A stretch of 7,277 nt of DNA from JANNFX01 sp031380225. Its GTDB lineage: Bacteria > Pseudomonadota > Alphaproteobacteria > Rhizobiales > Hyphomicrobiaceae. The translations under genes and the position numbers were made by a program. Positions 1-5,308 of this stretch are shown piece after piece. Every line of letters begins with the position of its first letter. Within the stretch, counting starts at the first letter, position 1. Below the pieces are notes generated by a model. That model was given only the letters and a program-made list of their open reading frames with translations. It had not been told where the DNA came from and made no database searches. The stretch is from contig JANNFX010000243.1 in NCBI GenBank assembly GCA_031380225.1, positions 1 to 7,277 of the forward strand. Reading direction: 5' to 3'.

Positions 1-1
1 G

Positions 2-355
2 GCCTATGATGTCGGCGAGAACGTTCCGAAGTTAGCACGCATTGTTTTGGACGCCGATCAAACACCGATCCGCAAGCTGTCGGGTAACGATTTCTCGATC
101 GGACTGAGGGCCGAATCATTGATCGAGGCAAAGGCGAGCGATGACACTATTCCCATAGAGCCAACTCATTTCCTTTTGCGCGACGAACTGGCTCGCAAGA
201 AGGCCGCGCCGGATGCTGAAAGCGAACTGGCGCCGCTCGAAGCCGGTTACATGGTGCGCCTGATCAAGACTACCGAAAACGGCTTCGCGCTCATCGCTCG
301 CGACGGCCACAAAATCGGGTACGTTCCCGCCGACGCTCTGAAAGCATTGCATTGA
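2..355 (+). CDS. C-terminal fragment of a protein ending in a bacterial SH3-like domain
   Basis: The frame is open from the second base of the window to a TGA at 353-355, so this is the 3' end of a longer gene whose start lies to the left. A TTG at 47 could serve as a start, but the frame continues upstream without a stop and no ribosome binding site precedes it. The visible 117 residues end in a segment (about residues 80-117) that fits a bacterial SH3 (SH3_3/SH3b) domain: Gly-Tyr-Met-Val-Arg-Leu, a turn, an Asn-Gly-Phe-Ala strand, then Lys-Ile-Gly-Tyr-Val-Pro close to the end. Such domains often bind cell wall or protein ligands in exported proteins. The first 80 residues are not recognised; they include an Ala/Glu/Lys-rich stretch that looks like a linker. 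The trypsin-like gene starts 27 bp downstream on the same strand, so co-transcription is likely. The overall function is unknown. Confidence 0.7.
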   Translation, partial: AYDVGENVPKLARIVLDADQTPIRKLSGNDFSIGLRAESLIEAKASDDTIPIEPTHFLLRDELARKKAAPDAESELAPLEAGYMVRLIKTTENGFALIARDGHKIGYVPADALKALH

Positions 356-369
356 AGTGAAATTCAATA

Positions 370-377
370 GGGGGAGG
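370..377 (+). promoter_or_regulatory. Ribosome binding site of the trypsin-like protease gene
   Basis: GGGGGAGG lies 5 bases before the ATG at 383. It is a strong Shine-Dalgarno match and supports that start, which also gives a complete signal peptide. Confidence 0.75.
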
Positions 378-382
378 CGGCG

Positions 383-1363
383 ATGTTTGATTTTGAACGA
401 AGCAGCAAAGTGGCCGCATTTTTGATATTGGCCGCACTCGTTTCACTGATGTCATTGCCGGTGTTGGCTGAGACCAAACTAGCCGGTGCAACGCAGGAAC
501 CGGCACCGCCGGAATCAACAACAGATGCCACGGTTGATTTGGCCGATGAAAGTCCAGCGCCATCTGCAGACGCTCAGGCGCCACAGCCACCCTCTGCCGC
601 GACGGTGACGGCTCCCGAGGCAGATGATGAAGAAATTGACCAGGGCGGGCGGCGTATCGTCGGCGGCGAGCCGTCCGATATTTCGAACCACCCCTGGCAG
701 GTCGGGTTACTGATTAATGCTGGAGGACCTAAGCCCCGGCTGTGCGGCGGTTCAATCATTGCCGACAAATGGATCGTGACAGCTGCCCATTGCTTCAAGG
801 GTGATATCAAAGCCGATGCTATCAAAGTGAAAATTGGCGTCAACAATCTGAACGATGGCACCGCTTTCGAGATTGATCGCCTTGTCGTTCATGAATCCTA
901 TTCCGCGGTCGCAAAGACCAACGACATTACGCTGCTCCGGTTGAAGAGCAGGAATGGCGGGGCCGTCATCCCGCTCGCAACTACGGCAACTTCGGTATCA
1001 ATTGGCCAGCCGCTTGAAGTCACTGGCTGGGGCGCGGTTGATGAAAAAAGCAAAGAGTGGTCGCCAATGTTGTTGAAAGCCAACGTGCCGTTGGTTTCGA
1101 ACGACGTCTGTAACGAGCCGGCGTCCTACGCTGGAAAAATCAAGGACGGCATGATGTGTGCTGGCCACAAAGACGGTGGCATCGATTCCTGTCAGGGCGA
1201 CAGCGGCGGGCCGTTGGTCTTGAGGTCGGCATTCGGACCGGTGCTATACGGCGTCGTTTCGTGGGGATCGGGATGCGCGCGCAAATTGAAGTACGGTGTT
1301 TACACCCGCGTCGCCGACTTCCGGCCGTGGATTGTAGCGACGATGCAGGCCAACAAATACTGA
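383..1363 (+). CDS. Exported trypsin-like serine protease (S1A family)
   Basis: This is a 326-residue chymotrypsin-fold endopeptidase. The N-terminus is a signal peptide (hydrophobic core about 11-28) with a likely signal peptidase I cut after Val-Leu-Ala at 29, so the enzyme acts outside the cytoplasm. Residues 30-89 form a Pro/Ala/Asp/Glu-rich, probably disordered pro-region. Arg91 followed by Ile-Val-Gly-Gly (92-95) is the classic trypsin activation site. The catalytic triad is complete: His136 in Thr-Ala-Ala-His-Cys, Asp181 in Asn-Asp-Ile-Thr-Leu, and Ser274 in Gly-Asp-Ser-Gly-Gly-Pro. Asp268, six residues before the serine, and Gly295 and Gly305 match the pocket residues 189, 216 and 226 of trypsin, predicting cleavage after Lys/Arg. 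Six cysteines sit where three canonical disulfides would form (121-137, 243-259, 270-298). It probably shares a transcript with the SH3-domain gene upstream and converges on the MBL gene with a 15-bp gap. Family and specificity are well supported; the substrate is unknown. Confidence 0.95.
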   Translation: MFDFERSSKVAAFLILAALVSLMSLPVLAETKLAGATQEPAPPESTTDATVDLADESPAPSADAQAPQPPSAATVTAPEADDEEIDQGGRRIVGGEPSDISNHPWQVGLLINAGGPKPRLCGGSIIADKWIVTAAHCFKGDIKADAIKVKIGVNNLNDGTAFEIDRLVVHESYSAVAKTNDITLLRLKSRNGGAVIPLATTATSVSIGQPLEVTGWGAVDEKSKEWSPMLLKANVPLVSNDVCNEPASYAGKIKDGMMCAGHKDGGIDSCQGDSGGPLVLRSAFGPVLYGVVSWGSGCARKLKYGVYTRVADFRPWIVATMQANKY

Positions 1364-1378
1364 CGAACGGCTCTCGAA

Positions 1379-2122
1379 TTAGAGTTCAATCACCAGCCCA
1401 TCCTTCGCCAACTGCACGCGTGAGTCTGTGACTGCACCTGCATTTGCCAGCATCTCAAGTCCCATGTGGGATAACAATATCCGTTTGGCGGACAGCAGCG
1501 GAAGCTTGGCTTCGAGGATGCGCCAACTCATATGATAGCGCACCGGACCGTCGAAACCGAAGCAGTCCGTGATGAAGAGATCAGCTCCGGCTGATGCGGG
1601 CACCAGGCTTTCGACCCATTCGGTATCACCGGAGAAAGTAATCGTTTTACCGTCTGCTTGCACTCTCAACGCATATGGCGGTGCGCCAGACGGATGGCTC
1701 ACTTTAAAAGGCGTTACGATCACGCCATTGACCGTAAGCGGTTCTCGCTCTGTATATTCGAGAAAGCTCAGCTCGAACTCGCGACGCGTTGTCGTTGATC
1801 CAGGAAACAGCGCTTCCGCCGCAGACTGGAACCTGTCCGCAATACCAATCGGACCTGTGACCGTCAGCGGCTGAGTTCGTTTGCCAACATGGACGGCGTG
1901 CACCAGCCACCAAATTAGACCGCCAAAGTGGTCGCCGTGCAAGTGAGTGATGAAGATTGTTGAAATGCGGTTCGGATTGAGCCCCTGGCGCTGCAGTCCA
2001 ATCAAAGCCGTAACGCCGCAATCGATCAGGAACTCGCCGCCCGTGTGGCTGATGTGGAACGATGTCTGCAAACGACCGCCGCTGCCGAATGCGTCGCTGC
2101 AACCCAGAACGGTGAGTTTCAT
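1379..2122 (-). CDS. MBL-fold metallohydrolase, RNase Z-like (COG1234 type)
   Basis: This 247-residue protein has the metallo-beta-lactamase fold. The main metal motif is Thr-His-Leu-His-Gly-Asp-His (His60, His62, Asp64, His65); further ligands are His143 (Ser-His-Pro), Asp166 (Ser-Gly-Asp-Thr) and His219 (Leu-Ser-His-Met). This set is complete for a two-zinc hydrolase. The N-terminus (Lys-Leu-Thr-Val-Leu-Gly) and overall order resemble the RNase Z/ElaC group, but the His-Glu-Ala-Thr motif and exosite arm of true tRNase Z are not visible, so a tRNA 3'-processing role should not be assumed. An in-frame ATG at 2146 would add eight residues, but it has no ribosome binding site, whereas the ATG at 2122 has AGGGGA six bases upstream and fits the family's usual N-terminus. 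The thermonuclease-like gene lies 112 bp upstream on the same strand, separated by a hairpin. No signal peptide is seen, so it is likely cytoplasmic. The substrate is unknown. Confidence 0.9.
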   Translation of the reverse strand: MKLTVLGCSDAFGSGGRLQTSFHISHTGGEFLIDCGVTALIGLQRQGLNPNRISTIFITHLHGDHFGGLIWWLVHAVHVGKRTQPLTVTGPIGIADRFQSAAEALFPGSTTTRREFELSFLEYTEREPLTVNGVIVTPFKVSHPSGAPPYALRVQADGKTITFSGDTEWVESLVPASAGADLFITDCFGFDGPVRYHMSWRILEAKLPLLSAKRILLSHMGLEMLANAGAVTDSRVQLAKDGLVIEL

Positions 2123-2128
2123 GCGGGC

Positions 2129-2134
2129 TCCCCT
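2129..2134 (-). promoter_or_regulatory. Ribosome binding site deciding the MBL hydrolase start
   Basis: On the minus strand this reads AGGGGA, six bases before the ATG whose first base is 2122. The alternative ATG at 2146 lacks any comparable site. Confidence 0.6.
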
Positions 2135-2179
2135 CGCAAGTAACATCCGGAATTTTGCAAGATATGTCCAGCCGATACA

Positions 2180-2210
2180 ACTGGCTGTTCCCCACGGAAC
2201 AGCCGCCAGT
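2180..2210. repeat. Strong intercistronic inverted repeat between the thermonuclease-like and MBL genes
   Basis: ACTGGC-TGTTCC (2180-2191), loop CCAC (2192-2195), GGAACA (2196-2201), a 3-base GCC bulge, then GCCAGT (2205-2210). This gives 12 Watson-Crick pairs with one bulge; an alternative register gives an uninterrupted 9-bp stem (2183-2191 with 2196-2204). It lies 24 bp beyond the stop of the minus-strand thermonuclease-like gene and 57 bp before the MBL start. No T-run follows on either strand, so it is not a standard intrinsic terminator. It could be an mRNA-stabilising or processing hairpin, or a protein-binding palindrome. Confidence 0.6.
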
Positions 2211-2234
2211 CGCGCGTCGCTGTGGGCCTCCTAA

Positions 2235-2795
2235 TTATTGGCGCCCGCCCATTCCGTGCTCGTGGCGCCAGTCTTGCGGGCGTTGGAACTGGCCAGACCA
2301 GATGCCGGCCTTAGCCGCCTTGGCCCCGTCCTCTTCGCGCCGGTATTGGCTGCCAAAGGAAACCGCGAATCCAGACGCCACCATCTCCCGGTTCAAGTTG
2401 CGGTCACCGATATAGCAGGTGCCGAGCAATCGGCCGTGTTGGTCGATTTCGACTGACTTGCAGCTGACCTGACGGCCGCCGATCAGGCTGGTCAGTTTGC
2501 GCCGGGCCTCCTCACCGCAGGGCCAGTCTTGGCCGTCGCGTTGGCACATCTGCTTGCCTTCAGGCGCGTCAATCCCAACCATACGGACCTCGGTGCCGGC
2601 CATGTGGAAACTGTCGCCATCTACCAATTTCGGAGTGCCCTCGACGGCGCCGCTGGACGGAATTTCCGCCCGCGGCCGATAGGAGGTATTGCGGCCACCA
2701 TCATGACGCTGCAGGACGCCAGCGATGGCTGCCAGCACCGCCACCACCACCCAGCGGACGATTTTTTGCGTGTCCCGGTTATTCCAAGCCGCCAT
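2235..2795 (-). CDS. Membrane-anchored thermonuclease-like (SNase family) protein
   Basis: This 186-residue protein has an N-terminal hydrophobic segment (about 12-29) followed by a staphylococcal-nuclease-like OB-fold domain (about 53-168). The catalytic set is present in order and spacing: Asp59 and Asp61 in Val-Asp-Gly-Asp, Arg71, Asp76 and Glu79 in Arg-Met-Val-Gly-Ile-Asp-Ala-Pro-Glu, and Arg122 in Asp-Gln-His-Gly-Arg. These match Asp21/Arg35/Asp40/Glu43/Arg87 of the staphylococcal enzyme, which hydrolyses DNA and RNA with calcium. The hydrophobic segment has Lys/Arg just before it and no clear signal peptidase site, so a signal anchor with the nuclease in the periplasm is likely; a cleaved signal is possible. 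Four cysteines (84, 93, 112, 127) could form disulfides. The ATG at 2795 is preceded on the minus strand by GGGAGA (2811-2806) at a 10-base spacing. The gene is divergent from the histidine kinase gene. Alphaproteobacterial genomes often carry such proteins; their physiological substrate is generally unknown. Confidence 0.9.
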   Translation of the reverse strand: MAAWNNRDTQKIVRWVVVAVLAAIAGVLQRHDGGRNTSYRPRAEIPSSGAVEGTPKLVDGDSFHMAGTEVRMVGIDAPEGKQMCQRDGQDWPCGEEARRKLTSLIGGRQVSCKSVEIDQHGRLLGTCYIGDRNLNREMVASGFAVSFGSQYRREEDGAKAAKAGIWSGQFQRPQDWRHEHGMGGRQ

Positions 2796-2845
2796 CCGAC
2801 GATTTTCTCCCTGAACACCGGCAAAGCGGCCCGAAACGCGCCACC

Positions 2846-2871
2846 CCTAAACGATAAGTTAGGACTTATTG
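2846..2871. repeat. Two overlapping inverted repeats in the divergent thermonuclease/histidine kinase junction
   Basis: CCTAA (2846-2850) pairs with TTAGG (2859-2863) across 8 bases. Overlapping it, ATAAGT (2854-2859) pairs with ACTTAT (2864-2869) around a TAGG loop, and adds a G-T and a C-G pair (2853/2870, 2852/2871). The two structures are mutually exclusive in RNA. The second covers the AGGA that would be the ribosome binding site of the TTG start at 2869, and the TTG itself. The site is the only intergenic DNA (73 bp) between two divergent genes, so it may instead be an operator for either. Confidence 0.45.
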
Positions 2872-4581
2872 ACCAAATTCGACCAATCCACACCGGGACA
2901 CACGAGCGCTGATAAGCGGCTGATGCAACTTGGTGGGTCGTATTCGGGGCACGAGGCACTATCTAGGATGAACGCCAGCGGACAGGATGTAGCGAAGCTG
3001 CGGAATCGCCGCGATACGCGCAACCGTGCCCGCGATGAACTACGCGCAACGCGCCAAAAACTGGCTGACGTCAACGGCGTAAAACCCGAGCACGCCTACG
3101 ATTTATTGGCCATATTTGTCCACAATGAACAGAGCGCCGCGGCCACGATTTGGGCCATGGCAGCTTTGTTCGCACTGGCTTCAATGTTTTGGGCGCCGTG
3201 GCTGCAAGGCTGTGCTTGGCTGCTGATCGTTATCGGCTCAAAAGTCGTGTTGCTTGAACTGGGGCGCCGCTTCACTCAGCAGCCTCGCGATCAGGCCGAT
3301 CCGGTGGTCTGGCATTCGCGATTTTGGATGGCTGAATTTTTATGTGGTCTGTCATGGGCTGGCTTTGCGCTCGTTGGGGTCGGATCGTCTTCAGCCGCGT
3401 CTGAGCTATTTCCTTCGCATGTTTTCATTTTCGCAACACTGATTGTTCTGCTTGCGATCCGTATGACCTTTGCGTCAACAGTCATAAGCATACTTTACGC
3501 TGGTACGGTTCCAATGACGATTGCTGTCGTCGGACGCTTGGCGATGCTGAATGACCCATTTTACTATGCGCTCGCCTCGATGGCGGTTGGCGTCCATATC
3601 TACTTCGTATTCCTAGCCAAGGGTCTTCATTCGACCGCCGTGGCGATGCTCGAATTCCGGGCGCAGAAAGACCAACTGATCGCGGAGTTGGCCGAATCCA
3701 AGCTGATGTCCGATGAAGCACGGCGGCGCGCTGAAGCTGCAAATAAAGCGAAATCGCGGTTTTTGGCCACCATGAGCCACGAATTACGGACGCCGTTGAA
3801 CGCCATCATGGGTTTCTCCGAAGTGATGCAAACTGAACTTATGGGGCCTCTCAACAATCCAACCTACAAGGACTACGCTGGAAGTATTCATGAGAGCGGC
3901 CGGCATCTCTTGAATCTGATCAATGAGATTCTCGATCTGTCGCGCATCGAAGCCGGAAAGTACGAATTGCACGAAGAGCCGGTGCAATTGGCCGACGTTG
4001 CAGAAGATAGCCTTAAGCTTCTTCAATTGAAGGCGAATACCAAGGGGCTGGAACTCGTGGAGAACTTCGAGCCTGGATTGGCGCAGGTTTGGGTCGACCA
4101 GCGCGCCATGCGTCAGATCTGCTTAAACTTGATCTCTAATGCATTGAAGTTTACGCCGAAGGGTGGGCGGATTGTCGTGACCGTCGAGGCTGAGGCCGAT
4201 GGTGGTCAATTAATTTCGATCCGCGATACCGGCCCCGGCATTCCAGCTGATGAAATTCCGCGCGTCCTACAGGCATTTGGTCAGGGTTCACTTGCCCATG
4301 AAACGGCCGAGGGTGGCACAGGGTTGGGTCTGCCGATTGTACAGAACCTGATCGAGTTGCACGGCGGGACGTTTGAATTGTTGTCAGAGTTGCGCAAGGG
4401 CACGGAGGCCATCGTCCGGCTGCCCAAGACACGCGTGCTCAATCGAATGGCATCGATCCCGACACCCGTTGGCGACCGTCAGGCTCGATCCGCCTCAACT
4501 GGGCAACGTTCTATGTCCCCCCGCCAATCACGGTTGAAACCGGGCACGCCGCGACGTGATCAGGCAGCGGGTCACGGGTAA
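2869..4581 (+). CDS. Six-TM sensor histidine kinase with PleC/DivJ-like kinase core
   Basis: This 570-residue membrane sensor kinase should autophosphorylate on a histidine and pass the phosphate to a response regulator; none is encoded nearby, so it is an orphan here. Order: soluble N-terminus with a charged, possibly helical stretch (about 40-70); six predicted membrane segments (about 91-110, 111-130, 152-172, 184-204, 205-226, 231-250); a coiled linker (about 255-295); HisKA (about 296-362) with His304 in Ser-His-Glu-Leu-Arg-Thr-Pro-Leu; and HATPase (about 405-518) with N-box Asn424, G1 Asp-Thr-Gly-Pro-Gly-Ile-Pro (453-459) and G2 Gly-Gly-Thr-Gly-Leu-Gly-Leu (482-488). The H-box region, with Gly-Phe-Ser-Glu and Ser-Arg-Ile-Glu-Ala-Gly, resembles alphaproteobacterial PleC/DivJ cell-cycle kinases, and the polytopic N-terminus resembles DivJ more. 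A basic Ser/Pro-rich tail (about 521-570) follows the core. The start is uncertain: TTG 2869 has AGGA four bases upstream; ATG 2923 and ATG 2968 are alternatives. Orthology to DivJ or PleC is not established. Confidence 0.9.
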   Translation: MTKFDQSTPGHTSADKRLMQLGGSYSGHEALSRMNASGQDVAKLRNRRDTRNRARDELRATRQKLADVNGVKPEHAYDLLAIFVHNEQSAAATIWAMAALFALASMFWAPWLQGCAWLLIVIGSKVVLLELGRRFTQQPRDQADPVVWHSRFWMAEFLCGLSWAGFALVGVGSSSAASELFPSHVFIFATLIVLLAIRMTFASTVISILYAGTVPMTIAVVGRLAMLNDPFYYALASMAVGVHIYFVFLAKGLHSTAVAMLEFRAQKDQLIAELAESKLMSDEARRRAEAANKAKSRFLATMSHELRTPLNAIMGFSEVMQTELMGPLNNPTYKDYAGSIHESGRHLLNLINEILDLSRIEAGKYELHEEPVQLADVAEDSLKLLQLKANTKGLELVENFEPGLAQVWVDQRAMRQICLNLISNALKFTPKGGRIVVTVEAEADGGQLISIRDTGPGIPADEIPRVLQAFGQGSLAHETAEGGTGLGLPIVQNLIELHGGTFELLSELRKGTEAIVRLPKTRVLNRMASIPTPVGDRQARSASTGQRSMSPRQSRLKPGTPRRDQAAGHG

Positions 4582-4725
4582 GCTGTTTACCTCAGCTTTG
4601 ACTGGGGCTAGCGGACGCACCGAATCATTGGCACAAACACTATTCTGCATAAAGTTGAGCGCACGGTTCGGCTCCGGCCATAATTCTGTGCAAATCCCAA
4701 GTCGATTGACTGAGCCGCCTACAGG

Positions 4726-5139
4726 ATGCCCAAAATGCTCGACATGCCAGCCCTTCTCGCCATTGCTGCCTTAGGTTGGGGTCTGTCGCTCTGCAGCTAC
4801 CGGTTTGTCGCCAGCCGCCGGGGCTGGCCTGTCGGAGCACTACATGCGGATTTGCCGGCCGTCCCGATGATTGTTGGGCTTTTTTCTGTGTTTGTGGCGC
4901 TCGCATTCGCATCGGCCCGCGGCGGCGGCGTTATGGATGTTGGTGGTACGATTATGTTGTTCGGCCTATTGCTGGCGTTATTTTGGACCGGTTTTCTGCG
5001 GGTTGGGTCGCAGGTTTCAATCATCCTGGCGCCCATCGCCACTGCACTCTTGATCTTTGTCTGGCAAGCGACTGGAAACCCCGACGTACGTGTCGACGTG
5101 CCCGAGACCGCCCCATCATTGATCTCACACATCGGCTAA
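4726..5139 (+). CDS. Small four-TM membrane protein of unknown function
   Basis: The 137-residue product is almost entirely hydrophobic, with four likely membrane helices at about 7-24, 45-63, 71-91 and 94-113. Between helices 1 and 2 lies a basic loop containing Arg-Arg; the C-terminal tail of about 22 residues is polar and acidic. By the positive-inside rule the loop after helix 1 is probably cytoplasmic. I do not recognise a family. Three nearby ATG codons could start it (4726, 4735, 4744); AGGA at 4723-4726 is 8 bases before 4735, which makes that start slightly better supported, though the longest form is given. It lies 144 bp after the histidine kinase gene and 169 bp before nuoE on the same strand. 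The position suggests possible cotranscription with the kinase, but its hydrophobic profile is the main reason to believe it is a real gene. The 144-bp gap before it shows no clear RNA gene or terminator. Confidence 0.65.
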   Translation: MPKMLDMPALLAIAALGWGLSLCSYRFVASRRGWPVGALHADLPAVPMIVGLFSVFVALAFASARGGGVMDVGGTIMLFGLLLALFWTGFLRVGSQVSIILAPIATALLIFVWQATGNPDVRVDVPETAPSLISHIG

Positions 5140-5187
5140 AGTCGTTGTTCTTGCGGCATTACCAAGCCTTGCGTTGCGGCCCCTTTC

Positions 5188-5216
5188 CCCGTAACTGGAT
5201 CGTTAACCGGTTCGGG
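5188..5216 (+). repeat. Hairpin 1 in the leader of nuoE
   Basis: CCCG (5188-5191), a bulged T (5192), then AACTGG (5193-5198) pair with CCGGTT-CGGG (5207-5216) across an 8-base loop. That is 10 pairs including one G-T, with one bulge. No T-run follows. It lies 92 bp before the nuoE start and 48 bp past the stop of the small membrane protein. Role unknown; it could be a leader structure or part of a binding site. Confidence 0.4.
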
Positions 5217-5238
5217 ATTGTGCACCGCAATAAACGGA

Positions 5239-5269
5239 ACGTCGCGCCAGCGGCGTAATCAAGTTTTTT
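5239..5269 (+). terminator. Hairpin 2 plus T6 run before nuoE, terminator- or attenuator-like
   Basis: ACGTCGC (5239-5245) pairs with GCGGCGT (5250-5256) around a GCCA tetraloop: seven pairs including one G-T. Six T residues follow at 5264-5269, but after a 7-base gap. The spacing is longer than in a standard intrinsic terminator, so activity is doubtful. If functional it would end transcripts from the small membrane protein gene or attenuate read-through into nuoE, which starts 39 bp later. Confidence 0.35.
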
Positions 5270-5295
5270 CGGACGTTCGCCCCGGACGCTTGCCC
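5270..5295 (+). repeat. Tandem 13-bp imperfect direct repeat just upstream of nuoE
   Basis: CGGACGTTCGCCC (5270-5282) is followed directly by CGGACGCTTGCCC (5283-5295), matching at 11 of 13 positions. It sits between the T6 run and the ribosome binding site (GGAG, 5299-5302). It may be chance in GC-rich DNA or a paired regulator site. Confidence 0.35.
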
Positions 5296-5298
5296 GCT

Positions 5299-5302
5299 GG
5301 AG
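5299..5302 (+). promoter_or_regulatory. Ribosome binding site of nuoE
   Basis: GGAG lies six bases before the ATG at 5309 and supports that start; the encoded N-terminus also matches the family start. Confidence 0.6.
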
Positions 5303-5308
5303 CCTCCG

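Noticed and set aside
1365..1387. GAA-CTCT / AGAG-TTC inverted repeat between the convergent protease and MBL genes as a two-way terminator
   Set aside because: Only 4 and 3 pairs split by a 3-base bulge, no T-run, and half of it lies in the end of the MBL coding region.
1704..2195. 163-codon minus-strand frame overlapping the MBL gene in another frame
   Set aside because: The MBL frame has all metal-binding motifs; this one has none and is rich in Arg/Trp as expected for a shifted frame.
2185..2202. CTGT...ACAG palindrome resembling an SOS (LexA) box
   Set aside because: The spacing is 10 bases instead of the 8 of the gammaproteobacterial box, and alphaproteobacterial LexA sites are GTTC direct repeats, which this is not.
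2848..2861. TAA-N8-TTA resembling a CtrA site (TTAA-N7-TTAA) upstream of the DivJ-like kinase
   Set aside because: Spacing is off by one and the half sites are incomplete; AT-rich triplets like this occur by chance.
2869..2874. TTGACC as a -35 promoter element
   Set aside because: No reasonable -10 element is found 16-18 bases downstream.
4591..4606. Possible terminator hairpin after the histidine kinase gene (CTCAG...CTGGG)
   Set aside because: Only five pairs including a G-T and no T-run follows.
4662..4680. GGTTCGGCTCC resembling a tRNA T-loop
   Set aside because: No acceptor pairing, D-arm or anticodon arm could be found at the right distances on either side.
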